Assembly: GCF_001430825.1 (NCBI RefSeq) | Contig: NZ_CP010535.1 | Location: 3,266,501-3,330,500, forward strand | Reading direction: 5' to 3' | Length of the DNA stretch: 64,000 bases | From: Sediminicola sp. YIK13 | GTDB taxonomy: Bacteria; Bacteroidota; Bacteroidia; Flavobacteriales; Flavobacteriaceae | In this document: positions 33,948-43,919 of the stretch, piece after piece | How the letters are laid out: each line of letters opens with the position of its first letter | Numbering within the stretch: position 1 is the first letter of the stretch | Made by a program: the position numbers and the translations under genes | Notes under the pieces: generated by a model | What the model saw: the letters and a program-made list of their open reading frames with translations, nothing else | Told to the model about the DNA's origin: nothing | The model's database searches: none

Positions 33948-34469
33948 ATGTCATCTAAAGTTATACATGCATTTTATAATGACGACGACGTGTTGATGCA
34001 CGCGGTCAAAAAAGTAAAGGCTGCCAAATTTCATATAGAAGAGGTCTATTGTCCTTTTCCTGTGCACGGTTTGGACAAAGCCATGGGGCTAGCCCCAACA
34101 AGACTAGCTATTATGTCCTTTATGTATGGATGTATTGGTTTGGCAGTAGCCATTACAATGATGAACTATATGATGATTCAAGATTGGCCTCAGGATATTG
34201 GTGGTAAACCAAGTTTTAGTTATTTGGAAAACATGCCGGCCTTTGTTCCAATTATGTTTGAGCTTACCGTATTTTTTGCAGCTCACTTAATGGTGATCAC
34301 TTTTTATATGAGAAGTAAATTGTGGCCTTTCAAAGAAGCTGAAAATCCAGATGTAAGAACAACAGATGATCATTTCTTGATGGAAATAGAGATTCATGAT
34401 AATGAAGCTGAATTAAAAGAATTGTTGCTGAGTACAGGGGCAGTGGAAATTAATATTACAGAAAAGTAG
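33948..34469 (+). CDS. actD: Alternative complex III subunit ActD (DUF3341)
   Basis: 173 residues with two central transmembrane helices (about 57-79 and 100-122) and soluble ends. It opens SKVIHAFYNDDDVLMHAVKK and has CPFPVHGLDKAMGL, the DUF3341 hallmark. It is a structural membrane subunit of ACIII. It begins 2 bases after actC. Confidence 0.94.
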   Translation: MSSKVIHAFYNDDDVLMHAVKKVKAAKFHIEEVYCPFPVHGLDKAMGLAPTRLAIMSFMYGCIGLAVAITMMNYMMIQDWPQDIGGKPSFSYLENMPAFVPIMFELTVFFAAHLMVITFYMRSKLWPFKEAENPDVRTTDDHFLMEIEIHDNEAELKELLLSTGAVEINITEK

Positions 34470-34479
34470 TCATAATATT

Positions 34480-35040
34480 ATGAGCAGTTTTAGCAAAATA
34501 GTAATTGTTTTAGGATTGGTTTTATCAGTAGCATCTTGTTCTGATAAAAATAGCCGAAACTACCAGTACATGCCCAACATGTATGTTCCTGTTGGTTATG
34601 AGACCTATGAAAAGGTAGATTTTCTTCCACGTCAAATGGAGGCTCAGTTACCTGCGGACAATACCATCCCTAGAGGCTGGATGCCCTATGAGTTTGAGAA
34701 TGGTCCCGAAGGTAAGGATTTGGCCAAGTTACAGGCTAGCCCATTGGATTCTCTTCAGACAGAGGACAATATGAAGGTTGGAATGGAATTGTACAATATT
34801 TACTGTGCTATTTGCCACGGTGAGAAAGGGAACGGTGTAGGTACTTTGGTAGAGCGTGAAAAGATATTGGGTGTCCCAAGTTATGACGATGCGGCACGTA
34901 ACATTAGCGTTGGAGGTACTTATCATACCATTTATTATGGGTTAAACTCCATGGGGTCTTACGCAGGCCAACTTAATCATAAGGAGCGTTGGCAAGTAGC
35001 CGAGTACGTTATGAAACTGAAACAAGACTTAACAAAATAA
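34480..35040 (+). CDS. actE: Alternative complex III subunit ActE, monoheme cytochrome c lipoprotein
   Basis: 186 residues. Lipoprotein signal ending VLSVASC, then SDKNSRNYQYMPNMY. One heme motif, CAICHGEKGNGVG, and a candidate axial methionine in LNSMGSYAGQL. It is part of the heme wire at the periplasmic face of ACIII, between actD and actF. Confidence 0.95.
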   Translation: MSSFSKIVIVLGLVLSVASCSDKNSRNYQYMPNMYVPVGYETYEKVDFLPRQMEAQLPADNTIPRGWMPYEFENGPEGKDLAKLQASPLDSLQTEDNMKVGMELYNIYCAICHGEKGNGVGTLVEREKILGVPSYDDAARNISVGGTYHTIYYGLNSMGSYAGQLNHKERWQVAEYVMKLKQDLTK

Positions 35041-35056
35041 TACATAGATTTAGAGT

Positions 35057-36385
35057 ATGTACACTTTTTCAAATAGACTAAAAATTGCTTCAATTATTTT
35101 AATGGTTGTTGGCGCACTGGGTGTTGGAGTTGGATTCGTTTCAATGCCGTCCAATGTTGAAGAAGCAAAAGCTATGGTTGCCAGCCATGACGATGGGCAC
35201 GGAAGTGATCATGGAGCTGAAACAATGCACGCTACAGAGGGTGAGCATGGAGCAGCTACTGCTGCCGAGGCACATGACTCTTCACATGACGAGCATTTGT
35301 TGCACCAATTACAGAACAGACCGTGGTCTGCGCTATATGTGGCAGCTTTTTTCTTTATGATGTTGGCATTGGGTACCTTGGCTTTTTATGCAATTCAACG
35401 TGCAGCACAAGCAGGGTGGTCCCCATTGTTGTTTAGGGTAATGGAAGGGATAACGTCCTACATAGTCCCAGGAGGAATTATCGTATTCGTTATTTTAGTA
35501 CTTAGCACGATGCACCTGAACCATCTATTTGTTTGGATGGATCCGGAAGTAGTTGCAGAGGATAAGTTGTTGCAGGGAAAAGCGGGTTACTTAAATCCAA
35601 CTTTTTTCCTGATCAGGGCAGCTATTTATTTGGCTATTTGGATCGGATACCGTGAGTATTCAAGAAAATTGTCATTACGTCAAGATGAGTCAAGCGATAA
35701 CAGTAACTTTGTTAAGAATTTTAGAGTTTCTGCCGCATTCTTGGTGTTGTTCTTGATCTCGGAATCCATGATGTCTTGGGACTGGATCATGAGTGTTGAC
35801 CCACACTGGTTCAGCACGCTATTTGGATGGTATGTTTTTGCCAGTATGTTTGTTTCTGGAATTACGGTAATCGCATTAGTTACCATATATTTAAAATCAA
35901 GAGGTTTCTTGCCAGAGGTAAATAATAGTCATTTACATGATTTGGCTAAGTTTATGTTCGGTATCAGTATATTTTGGACCTACTTATGGTTCTCTCAATT
36001 TATGTTGATATGGTACTCTAACATACCGGAGGAAGTAACCTATTTCGTGACGCGTATCGCGGATTACAAATTAGCATTTTTTGGCATGGTGGCCATGAAC
36101 TTTTTATTCCCTGTTCTTATTTTGATGAACAGCGATTTCAAAAGGATGAATTGGTTTATTGTAATGGCCGGAGTTGTTATATTATGTGGACATTACATTG
36201 ACATATTTAATATGATAATGCCTTCTACTGTAGGGGATCAATGGTATATTGGGATTCCTGAAATTGGAGCGGTATTATTATTCGCTGGACTGTTTATATT
36301 TTGGATCTTTAGGGCAATGACAAAAGCCGCAATGCAGCCAAAACGTAACCCGTTCATAGAAGAGAGTAAGCATTTTCATTATTAG
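35057..36385 (+). CDS. actF: Alternative complex III quinone-binding subunit ActF (NrfD-like) with His-rich segment
   Basis: 442 residues with about ten transmembrane helices; second NrfD-like subunit of ACIII (WDWIMSVDPHWFSTLFGWY, LWFSQFMLIWYSNIPEE). After the first helix, residues 43-83 form a hydrophilic segment with nine histidines and many acidic residues (SHDDGHGSDHGAETMHATEG and on), a possible metal-binding or proton-buffering loop. It is followed by coxB 33 bases downstream. Confidence 0.94.
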   Translation: MYTFSNRLKIASIILMVVGALGVGVGFVSMPSNVEEAKAMVASHDDGHGSDHGAETMHATEGEHGAATAAEAHDSSHDEHLLHQLQNRPWSALYVAAFFFMMLALGTLAFYAIQRAAQAGWSPLLFRVMEGITSYIVPGGIIVFVILVLSTMHLNHLFVWMDPEVVAEDKLLQGKAGYLNPTFFLIRAAIYLAIWIGYREYSRKLSLRQDESSDNSNFVKNFRVSAAFLVLFLISESMMSWDWIMSVDPHWFSTLFGWYVFASMFVSGITVIALVTIYLKSRGFLPEVNNSHLHDLAKFMFGISIFWTYLWFSQFMLIWYSNIPEEVTYFVTRIADYKLAFFGMVAMNFLFPVLILMNSDFKRMNWFIVMAGVVILCGHYIDIFNMIMPSTVGDQWYIGIPEIGAVLLFAGLFIFWIFRAMTKAAMQPKRNPFIEESKHFHY

Positions 36386-36418
36386 AATTAGTTTTAAAGA
36401 ATAATATCAAATCATACA

Positions 36419-37480
36419 ATGACTGCATTATTAACAATAGCTGTTTTAGTATTAGTGGCAATTGCAATTTGGCAAATGACCAAAATATTTGAATTGTCTC
36501 AGATCAAGACAGATAATTCGCAAATAGCAAACGACAAGGATAACAAGTATAATGGTTACCTTATGTTTGCGTTTTTGATATTCCTATACGGGATTACCAT
36601 TTTTAGTTTCTGGAAATATAGCAAAGTATTGCTTCCTGAAGCTGCATCTGAACACGGTGGGGAATACGATAGTTTGATGATAACATCATTTGTTATTATT
36701 TTTATCGTTCAAACGTTGACACAGGCTTTACTGCATTACTTCTCGTACAAGTATAGAGGTGAAAAAGGTAAAAAGGCCTTGTTTTATGCTGATAATGATC
36801 GCTTGGAGTTCATTTGGACCATCATCCCAGTAGTGGTTTTGGCCGGATTGATTCTTTGGGGACTTTATACATGGACCAACATCATGGATATCAATGATGA
36901 GGATGATCCGTTGATCGTTGAATTATATGCGCAACAGTTTAACTGGACAGCGAGATATGGTGGAGAGGACAATGTTCTTGGTGAGGCCAACGTAAGGATG
37001 ATAGATATAGATAGAGCCAATGTAATGGGATTGGATGAATCCGATCCAAATGCCGGTGATGATATTATTGTTAAGGAATTACATTTGCCTGTAGGTAGAA
37101 AGGTGAACTTTAAAATGAGGTCTCAGGATGTACTGCATTCTGCATATATGCCACACTTTAGAGCTCAAATGAACTGTGTTCCAGGTATGATTACACAATT
37201 TTCCTATACTCCTACCATTACAACAGAAGAAATGCGTCTAAATCCAGACGTAGTGGATAAGGTGAAAAGAGTAAATGGTATCAGGGCTGAAAGAGCGGCC
37301 CAAGGTTTGCCCAACTCTGATCCTTGGGAATTTGATTATATATTGCTATGTAATAAGATTTGTGGAAAATCACATTACAACATGCAAATGAAGATTATTG
37401 TAGAATCTGAAGAGGATTACAACAAATGGATGGCTGAACAGCAGACATTTGCGGCTACAATTGCTTCAATCCAGGAATAA
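36419..37480 (+). CDS. coxB: Cytochrome c oxidase subunit II
   Basis: 353 residues. About three hydrophobic segments (3-20, 44-62 and 118-140; the second and third likely span the membrane) precede the cupredoxin domain. The CuA ligands are present: DVLHSAYMPHF and CNKICGKSHYNM (two Cys, His, Met). There is no cytochrome c domain at the C-terminus, consistent with electron delivery from ACIII hemes. A charged insertion between strands (VDKVKRVNGIRAERAAQG) is typical of the Bacteroidota form. Confidence 0.95.
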   Translation: MTALLTIAVLVLVAIAIWQMTKIFELSQIKTDNSQIANDKDNKYNGYLMFAFLIFLYGITIFSFWKYSKVLLPEAASEHGGEYDSLMITSFVIIFIVQTLTQALLHYFSYKYRGEKGKKALFYADNDRLEFIWTIIPVVVLAGLILWGLYTWTNIMDINDEDDPLIVELYAQQFNWTARYGGEDNVLGEANVRMIDIDRANVMGLDESDPNAGDDIIVKELHLPVGRKVNFKMRSQDVLHSAYMPHFRAQMNCVPGMITQFSYTPTITTEEMRLNPDVVDKVKRVNGIRAERAAQGLPNSDPWEFDYILLCNKICGKSHYNMQMKIIVESEEDYNKWMAEQQTFAATIASIQE

Positions 37481-37520
37481 GGCTATAAAAAGAAAATTAA
37501 TATAAAATAAGAATAGGATT

Positions 37521-39347
37521 ATGTCTGCAACAGCACACGCACAAGCACATGTAGAGGATCACGCAGATGATCATGGGCATCATCATAAAGAAACCTTTAT
37601 TACTAAATATATATTTAGTCAAGATCATAAGATGATTGCAAAGCAGTATTTGATTACTGGTTTGATTATGGGATTTATCGGTATCGCAATGTCCTTATTG
37701 TTTAGGATGCAATTGGCTTGGCCCGGTGAATCTTTCCCAATCTTTGAAGCATTATTGGGTAAATGGGCACCTGGAGGAGTAATGGATGCTGATGTCTATT
37801 TGGCGTTGGTGACCATCCACGGAACCATCATGGTATTTTTCGTTTTAACGGCGGGCCTAAGTGGTACGTTTAGTAACTTATTGATTCCCTTGCAGATTGG
37901 TGCGAGAGATATGGCCTCTGGTCTTTTGAATATGATTTCGTATTGGTTGTTCTTCTTGTCTTCGGTGATAATGATCGGCTCCCTATTTTTGGAATCAGGA
38001 CCGGCAGCTGCGGGGTGGACGGTTTATCCTCCCTTATCCGCTTTGCCAATGGCACAGCCAGGATCTGGAATGGGAATGACCATGTGGTTAACTTCCATGG
38101 CGATTTTTATTGCTTCCTCTTTACTTGGATCTCTAAACTATATCGTTACGGTGATAAACTTGCGTACCAAAGGGATGTCCATGACAAGATTACCATTGAC
38201 AATCTGGGCGTTCTTCGTAACGGCAGTTATCGGGGTGATATCTTTCCCGGTATTATTTTCAGCAGCCTTGTTGCTGATCATGGATAGAAGTTTTGGAACA
38301 TCATTTTTCCTTTCGGATATATTTATCCAAGGAGAAGTGTTGCACTACCAAGGTGGTTCCCCTGTATTATACGAACATTTGTTCTGGTTCTTGGGTCACC
38401 CTGAAGTGTATATTGTTCTGTTGCCTGCCTTGGGGATCACTTCCGAAGTGATGTCTACCAATGCACGTAAGCCTATCTTTGGATATAGGGCAATGGTTGC
38501 TTCTATTTTGGCCATTGCGTTCTTATCAACTATTGTATGGGGTCATCATATGTTTATTTCAGGAATGAACCCGTTCCTTGGATCGGTATTTACATTTACA
38601 ACCCTATTGATTGCGATACCATCAGCGGTAAAGGCTTTCAACTATATAACCACCTTGTGGAAGGGTAACCTTCAACTAAACCCCGCCATGCTATTTTCAA
38701 TTGGCTTGGTTTCCACGTTTATCAGTGGAGGTTTAACAGGAATTATTCTTGGTGATAGTACGTTGGATATTAACGTTCACGACACGTATTTTGTAGTAGC
38801 TCACTTCCACTTGGTAATGGGTATCTCTGCACTTTATGGTCTGTTCGCTGGTGTATATCACTGGTTCCCAAAGATGTTTGGAAAAATGATGAACAAAAAC
38901 CTAGGATATGTTCATTTCTGGATCACTGCAATTTGTGCCTATGGGGTATTCTTCCCAATGCACTTTGTGGGGATGGCCGGTGTTCCAAGACGTTACTATC
39001 AAAATACGGCATTCCCAATGTTTGACGATCTTACCGATGTTCAAATATTGATCACTACGTTCGCACTTATCGCAGGTGCGGCTCAGATCGTTTTCTTGTA
39101 CAACTTTATACACAGTATATTCTACGGTAAGAAAGCTGTACAGAACCCATGGCAATCTAACACCATGGAATGGACTACTCCTGTAGAGCACTTACACGGT
39201 AACTGGCCAGGAAAAATCCCGGAAGTACACCGTTGGGCTTATGATTACAGTAAGACCTATGAAAATGGGGAATACATAATACCTGGACAGGATTTCGTTC
39301 CACAAACGACCCCGTTGCAGGAGAATGAAGAAGAAATGAACCACTAA
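37521..39347 (+). CDS. coxA: Cytochrome c oxidase subunit I (aa3 type) with His-rich N-terminus
   Basis: 608 residues, twelve-helix heme-copper oxidase core. Key parts: FWFLGHPEVYIVLLPALG (CuB His, cross-linked Tyr and the D-channel Glu, type A1), WGHHMFISGMNP (two CuB His), and VVAHFHLVMG (heme ligands). The first 24 residues contain seven histidines (HAQAHVEDHADDHGHHHKE), which is unusual for the family core and could bind metal. It is last in the act-cox transcript, with a strong terminator after it. Confidence 0.97.
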   Translation: MSATAHAQAHVEDHADDHGHHHKETFITKYIFSQDHKMIAKQYLITGLIMGFIGIAMSLLFRMQLAWPGESFPIFEALLGKWAPGGVMDADVYLALVTIHGTIMVFFVLTAGLSGTFSNLLIPLQIGARDMASGLLNMISYWLFFLSSVIMIGSLFLESGPAAAGWTVYPPLSALPMAQPGSGMGMTMWLTSMAIFIASSLLGSLNYIVTVINLRTKGMSMTRLPLTIWAFFVTAVIGVISFPVLFSAALLLIMDRSFGTSFFLSDIFIQGEVLHYQGGSPVLYEHLFWFLGHPEVYIVLLPALGITSEVMSTNARKPIFGYRAMVASILAIAFLSTIVWGHHMFISGMNPFLGSVFTFTTLLIAIPSAVKAFNYITTLWKGNLQLNPAMLFSIGLVSTFISGGLTGIILGDSTLDINVHDTYFVVAHFHLVMGISALYGLFAGVYHWFPKMFGKMMNKNLGYVHFWITAICAYGVFFPMHFVGMAGVPRRYYQNTAFPMFDDLTDVQILITTFALIAGAAQIVFLYNFIHSIFYGKKAVQNPWQSNTMEWTTPVEHLHGNWPGKIPEVHRWAYDYSKTYENGEYIIPGQDFVPQTTPLQENEEEMNH

Positions 39348-39363
39348 GGTTTTAAGATAAAGT

Positions 39364-39397
39364 AAAAACCCCCAACTAAAATTAGTTGGGGGTTTTT
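39364..39397. terminator. Terminator of the act-cox operon
   Basis: AAAAACCCCCAACTAA (39364-39379) pairs with TTAGTTGGGGGTTTTT (39382-39397), followed by T. Confidence 0.92.
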
Positions 39398-39485
39398 TTA
39401 TATCCATAGCTAATGAATAGGTATTATACTATTTTATAATATCTTTAATACTGGTAATAAAAAGCCCAGCTGGGTAAAAATTAAA

Positions 39486-40313
39486 ATGATGAAGAAATTA
39501 ACTGTATTTCTGTTGCTCTTGATTCACGTAGGTGTTGTGGCACAGAGAAAACCGAAAATAAAGGGCAATAGGAGCGTTGCCGAGGTAAAGGAGGAATTAT
39601 CGGCATTTAATGCCATAGAGCTAAAGGACGATTTGGAAATTGAATTGGTGAGAGCCCCAATGGAAGGCTACAAAGTTGTGGCAGACGATAATCTCATGGA
39701 TGTTCTGAAGTTTAAAGTGGAGGATAGTACCCTTTACATTTCTTCTTTTTACAAGATACAATCCAGAAAGAAATTGGAGATTACCGTGTATTACACAGAT
39801 TTGGTGCGGCTTGTTCAACAAGATGGGAAAATGGTGTCCAAAGAATCTATTGCAACTGATATTTTGGATATTCAAGTATTGAAATCTGCAAGGATGGAAG
39901 TCAATGCAAGCGCTGCATTGGTGCGTGTACAAATGGAGGAGAAAAGTTCAGGGGACTTCAATTTCGCAGCGGACTCCCTACATGTGAATATGAAGGATAG
40001 GGCAGATGCCAGAATTTATTCAGTGGGCCAATCTAGTTTTATAGAATTGTCTTCTAATGCTTCGGCTAGTATGGAAGGCTCGGTAGATATGGTACAAATA
40101 GAAGCCATTGATAATACCGACCTCAAAGCAGAGCGATATGAAGCAAAAACCGTTAAGGCTAAATTGGAAAACGCAACGAGTGCCTATTTAAGGGCTTTGG
40201 ATGAGTTGGAACTGACTACCAGCGGTTCTTCCAAGACCTATATCTATAGCAATCCCAAGATAACTATTTTGGAGTTTTTGGATACTTCTGAGTTAATCAA
40301 AAGAAAGGACTAG
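39486..40313 (+). CDS. Exported DUF2807 (GIN-domain) protein
   Basis: 275 residues; signal peptide MKKLTVFLLLLIHVGVVAQ (either of two adjacent ATGs could start it). The mature part opens FNAIELKDDLEIELVRAP and shows the repeating short strands of the head GIN/DUF2807 beta-helix family (YKVVADDNLMDVLKFKVEDS, ARMEVNASAALVRVQ, SSFIELSSNASASMEGS). The function of the family is unsettled; extracytoplasmic adhesin-like roles have been proposed. It stands alone between the act-cox terminator and ruvB. Confidence 0.85.
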   Translation: MMKKLTVFLLLLIHVGVVAQRKPKIKGNRSVAEVKEELSAFNAIELKDDLEIELVRAPMEGYKVVADDNLMDVLKFKVEDSTLYISSFYKIQSRKKLEITVYYTDLVRLVQQDGKMVSKESIATDILDIQVLKSARMEVNASAALVRVQMEEKSSGDFNFAADSLHVNMKDRADARIYSVGQSSFIELSSNASASMEGSVDMVQIEAIDNTDLKAERYEAKTVKAKLENATSAYLRALDELELTTSGSSKTYIYSNPKITILEFLDTSELIKRKD

Positions 40314-40377
40314 AGCTTTAAATTAACGATCCATGCCCTAAAGAAGTAGTGGCATTTTCCATTATCTTTGTAGGTAT

Positions 40378-41400
40378 ATGAATGAGAACCTAGATCCAAC
40401 GGCTGATAATCTTTCCAACGAAGAATTTGATATTGAAAGGGCCTTGCGCCCCATTTCCTTTGACGATTTTACGGGTCAGGAACAAGTTCTTGAAAACTTA
40501 AAGATTTTTGTTCAGGCCGCCAATTTAAGAGGGGAGGCGCTGGACCATACCTTGTTTCATGGTCCTCCTGGTTTAGGGAAGACCACCTTAGCCCACATTT
40601 TGGCCAATGAGCTTGGGGTAGGTATAAAAATGACTTCAGGCCCCGTGCTGGACAAGCCAGGGGATTTAGCAGGCTTGTTGACCAATTTGGATGAAAGAGA
40701 TGTTCTCTTTATAGATGAGATACACAGGTTAAGTCCGATCGTGGAGGAATATTTGTATTCCGCCATGGAAGATTATAAGATAGATATTATGATAGAATCT
40801 GGGCCAAATGCCCGATCTGTACAAATCAATCTGAATCCTTTTACCCTTATAGGAGCTACCACCCGTTCAGGTTTACTGACAGCGCCCATGCGCGCCCGTT
40901 TTGGAATTCAGAGTAGATTACAATATTATTCCACGGAACTGCTTTCTACTATCGTGGAACGCAGTGCAGAAATATTAAAGACCCCAATCACCCAAGAAGC
41001 CGCTATTGAAATAGCTGGAAGGAGCAGGGGGACCCCTAGAATTTGCAACGCCCTATTAAGGAGGGTGAGGGATTTTGCCCAAATTAAGGGTAATGGAAAG
41101 ATAGACATGGAAATTTCGCGCTTTGGGCTAAAGGCATTACATGTGGATGCCCATGGTTTGGATGAAATGGACAACAAAATATTGACGACCATTATAGATA
41201 AATTTAAAGGAGGTCCCGTAGGGATCACCACCCTGGCAACAGCAGTTTCGGAAAGTGCAGAAACCATAGAAGAGGTATATGAGCCTTTCTTGATTCAACA
41301 GGGTTTTATCATGCGTACCCCTAGAGGTAGGGAAGTTACAGAATTGGCCTATAAACATTTGGGAAGAATCAAAGGGAATGTCCAAGGCGGACTTTTTTAA
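40378..41400 (+). CDS. ruvB: Holliday junction branch migration ATPase RuvB
   Basis: 340 residues. Walker A GPPGLGKT (62-69), Walker [13 protein letters not shown], sensor [17 protein letters not shown], arginine finger region [19 protein letters not shown], and the winged-helix end [17 protein letters not shown]. It is the motor of RuvAB; ruvA is 6 kb downstream. TATCTTTG (40363-40370) lies only 7 bases before the ATG, suggesting a very short leader. Confidence 0.98.
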   Translation: MNENLDPTADNLSNEEFDIERALRPISFDDFTGQEQVLENLKIFVQAANLRGEALDHTLFHGPPGLGKTTLAHILANELGVGIKMTSGPVLDKPGDLAGLLTNLDERDVLFIDEIHRLSPIVEEYLYSAMEDYKIDIMIESGPNARSVQINLNPFTLIGATTRSGLLTAPMRARFGIQSRLQYYSTELLSTIVERSAEILKTPITQEAAIEIAGRSRGTPRICNALLRRVRDFAQIKGNGKIDMEISRFGLKALHVDAHGLDEMDNKILTTIIDKFKGGPVGITTLATAVSESAETIEEVYEPFLIQQGFIMRTPRGREVTELAYKHLGRIKGNVQGGLF

Positions 41401-41462
41401 TCGCAATACTGAGTAGTCCATCATAATAATTAGGCATAAAGTCCCATAATCAAAAGAACAGT

Positions 41463-42785
41463 TTGAAGTTAGTGTCCAGGTTTCAAGTTTTAAAGAATGC
41501 AAGGAGAATCCTAAAAAATCCCTTGCCCTTTCACCACGAAAATTTTGAGGCCCATGGGGATTCCTTCAAAGTGCAATTAACAACCAAGGAAACGGTTCTT
41601 TTTACTAGAAATCCAGGGCTCATAAGGCACGTTCTGCAAAAGCAGCATAAGAAATTCGAAAAATCACCCCTTCAAACGGTGGATCTTGCCAAATATATTG
41701 GTCATGGTATCCTAACATCCAATGGAGAACATTGGCGGGTTCATAGGCGAATGGTGCAGCCGGCCTTTCACAAAAAGAAGCTGCATAATTTAATGGGGGT
41801 CATTAGGGAGGCCATACGTTTTGAACTCCAGCGGATAAAACCCAATACAGAAGAGGATGTATTTCCACTCATGGGGGACCTGGCATTTCAAGTGGTAGCA
41901 AAATCCCTTTTTAGCAGTACGGACATCAGGGACAAAATGTCCCAGTTGCAACATATTACGGAAGAGAATCAACGCATGCTGATCAAAGAGATGAGACAGC
42001 CCTATTTGCGATGGTGGTATAAGTTAAACGGCAAAATAGACCGGCACCTGGCCATGGCGAAGGAAGGTCAAAAGTTGCTTTTGGAAATCATAGAGGAAAG
42101 AAGGACTGCCGGTCTGGAAAAAGATGATCTCCTGGATATGCTCCTCAAGGCACGTTATGAAGATGGTTCGCCCATGTCTGACGAACAATTGATTGATGAG
42201 GTATTGATACTTTTTACTGCGGGCCATGAGACAACAGCAAATGCCCTCAGCTTTACTTTGTTTCTACTGGCAAGTCACCCAGAAATCCAGGAACAGGTTT
42301 ATCAGGAAGTATCTAAGGTAGATTTTGAGGATCCCGAGATAGATCTCATGAAAGGTGCCATGCAGCTGCAATTGGTAAAACAGTGCTTGGAAGAGGCCCT
42401 GCGTTTGTACCCGCCGGCCTATGTGATAGATCGGATTGCCATAGAAGATGATTCTTTTGAGGGCATATCCCTGCCAAAGGGTACCTTGGTTTTAATGTCG
42501 GTTTACGAACTACACAGATATTCCGATTTTTGGGAAAAACCTTCCGAATTTATTCCCGGTCGATTCAATACTACGGATAAGAAGGATTATAGTGATTACT
42601 ACTATCCTTTTGGGGCAGGGCCCAGGATGTGCGTTGGCAATAATTTTGCTATGTACGAAATGATCCTGGCAGTAGCGGAAATTATTAAAAAATACAAAAT
42701 CAAAACCTCTTTGGAAAAAGTGGAAATCAATCCATTGATATCATTGAAGCCAAAGTGTGTACCTTTATTGTTTGAAGAACGATAA
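41463..42785 (+). CDS. Cytochrome P450
   Basis: 440 residues from a TTG start at 41463; a GTG three codons later is the alternative, and no ATG fits before the conserved [13 protein letters not shown]. Motifs: C helix [13 protein letters not shown] helix AGHETTAN (253-260), EALR (311-314), and heme loop [14 protein letters not shown] with Cys390. It looks like the soluble bacterial P450s related to CYP102/CYP4 fatty-acid types, with no fused reductase. No ferredoxin partner is adjacent. Substrate unknown. queG begins 5 bases after its stop. Confidence 0.93.
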   Translation: MKLVSRFQVLKNARRILKNPLPFHHENFEAHGDSFKVQLTTKETVLFTRNPGLIRHVLQKQHKKFEKSPLQTVDLAKYIGHGILTSNGEHWRVHRRMVQPAFHKKKLHNLMGVIREAIRFELQRIKPNTEEDVFPLMGDLAFQVVAKSLFSSTDIRDKMSQLQHITEENQRMLIKEMRQPYLRWWYKLNGKIDRHLAMAKEGQKLLLEIIEERRTAGLEKDDLLDMLLKARYEDGSPMSDEQLIDEVLILFTAGHETTANALSFTLFLLASHPEIQEQVYQEVSKVDFEDPEIDLMKGAMQLQLVKQCLEEALRLYPPAYVIDRIAIEDDSFEGISLPKGTLVLMSVYELHRYSDFWEKPSEFIPGRFNTTDKKDYSDYYYPFGAGPRMCVGNNFAMYEMILAVAEIIKKYKIKTSLEKVEINPLISLKPKCVPLLFEER

Positions 42786-42790
42786 TTGAT

Positions 42791-43711
42791 TTGGGCACCA
42801 TTCAGAAACATACCGAACTTATAAAGGCCGAAGCCAAAAGGCTTGGTTTCTTGTCATGCGGCATATCAAAAGCCGAATTTTTGGAAGAGGAGGCGCCCAG
42901 ATTGGAACAATGGCTCAATAAGAATATGCATGGCGAAATGGGGTATATGGAAAACCATTTCGATAAACGTTTAGACCCGAGATTACTGGTCGATGGGGCC
43001 AAATCCGTCATTTCACTGCTGCTGAATTATTATCCACAGAAAGAACAAAACGACGATAGTTATAAGCTCTCAAAATACGCCTATGGACAAGATTACCATC
43101 ATGTCATAAAAACCAAACTGAAGTCGCTCCAGGAATTTATCACCCAGGAAATAGGGGAAGTGAACGGGAGGGCCTTTGTAGATTCCGCACCCGTCTTGGA
43201 TAAGGCATGGGCCGCTAAGAGCGGATTGGGGTGGATTGGAAAACACAGCAATTTATTGACCCAACAAGTGGGGTCCTTTTATTTTATAGCTGAGCTGATT
43301 GTCGACTTGGATCTGGAATATGACTCAAAAGTTACGGACCACTGCGGCACTTGTACCGCTTGCTTGGATGCGTGTCCCACACAAGCCATTGTGGAGCCAT
43401 ATGTGGTGGATGGCAGTAAATGCATTTCCTATCTTACCATAGAATTAAAGAATCAGATACCGTCCGATTTTAAGGGGAAAATGGACGATTGGATGTTTGG
43501 CTGTGATGTTTGCCAAGATGTATGCCCCTGGAACAGGTTCTCTAAATCCCACAACGAACCCCTTTTTAATCCACATCCAGATCTATTGTCGATGACAAAA
43601 AAGGACTGGGAAGAAATTACCGAGGACGTCTTCAAAAAAGTATTTCAAAAATCAGCAGTGAAACGAACCAAATTTTCTGGTTTGACAAGGAATATTGATT
43701 TTCTGAAATAA
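42791..43711 (+). CDS. queG: Epoxyqueuosine reductase QueG
   Basis: 306 residues from TTG 42791, the only start giving the full N-terminus. It carries out the last step of queuosine synthesis on tRNA with cobalamin and two 4Fe-4S clusters. Seen: [20 protein letters not shown] (Asp131 region), [16 protein letters not shown] (Cys185, 188, 191 and 195), CISYLTIEL and [12 protein letters not shown] (Cys238, 241 and 245). It lacks the C-terminal HEAT repeats of some homologues. It is 5 bases after the P450 gene, likely cotranscribed. Confidence 0.95.
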   Translation: MGTIQKHTELIKAEAKRLGFLSCGISKAEFLEEEAPRLEQWLNKNMHGEMGYMENHFDKRLDPRLLVDGAKSVISLLLNYYPQKEQNDDSYKLSKYAYGQDYHHVIKTKLKSLQEFITQEIGEVNGRAFVDSAPVLDKAWAAKSGLGWIGKHSNLLTQQVGSFYFIAELIVDLDLEYDSKVTDHCGTCTACLDACPTQAIVEPYVVDGSKCISYLTIELKNQIPSDFKGKMDDWMFGCDVCQDVCPWNRFSKSHNEPLFNPHPDLLSMTKKDWEEITEDVFKKVFQKSAVKRTKFSGLTRNIDFLK

Positions 43712-43919
43712 AACAGCAGTTCACTACATCGTTTTCGTAAGGTAAATTTTGATTTTCTTTTTAAGTTTTTTTTAAGAAGGAACTAATTATACTATATTCG
43801 GGGACTGTGGGTTTTGTGAATTCCTCAAGAATTGTCCAAGAAAATTAACAAATCATAATAACCGTATAGTTGTCCGTCTACGAACGAAGAGGCTGAAAAC
43901 GTAACATATTTTAGTGCAC

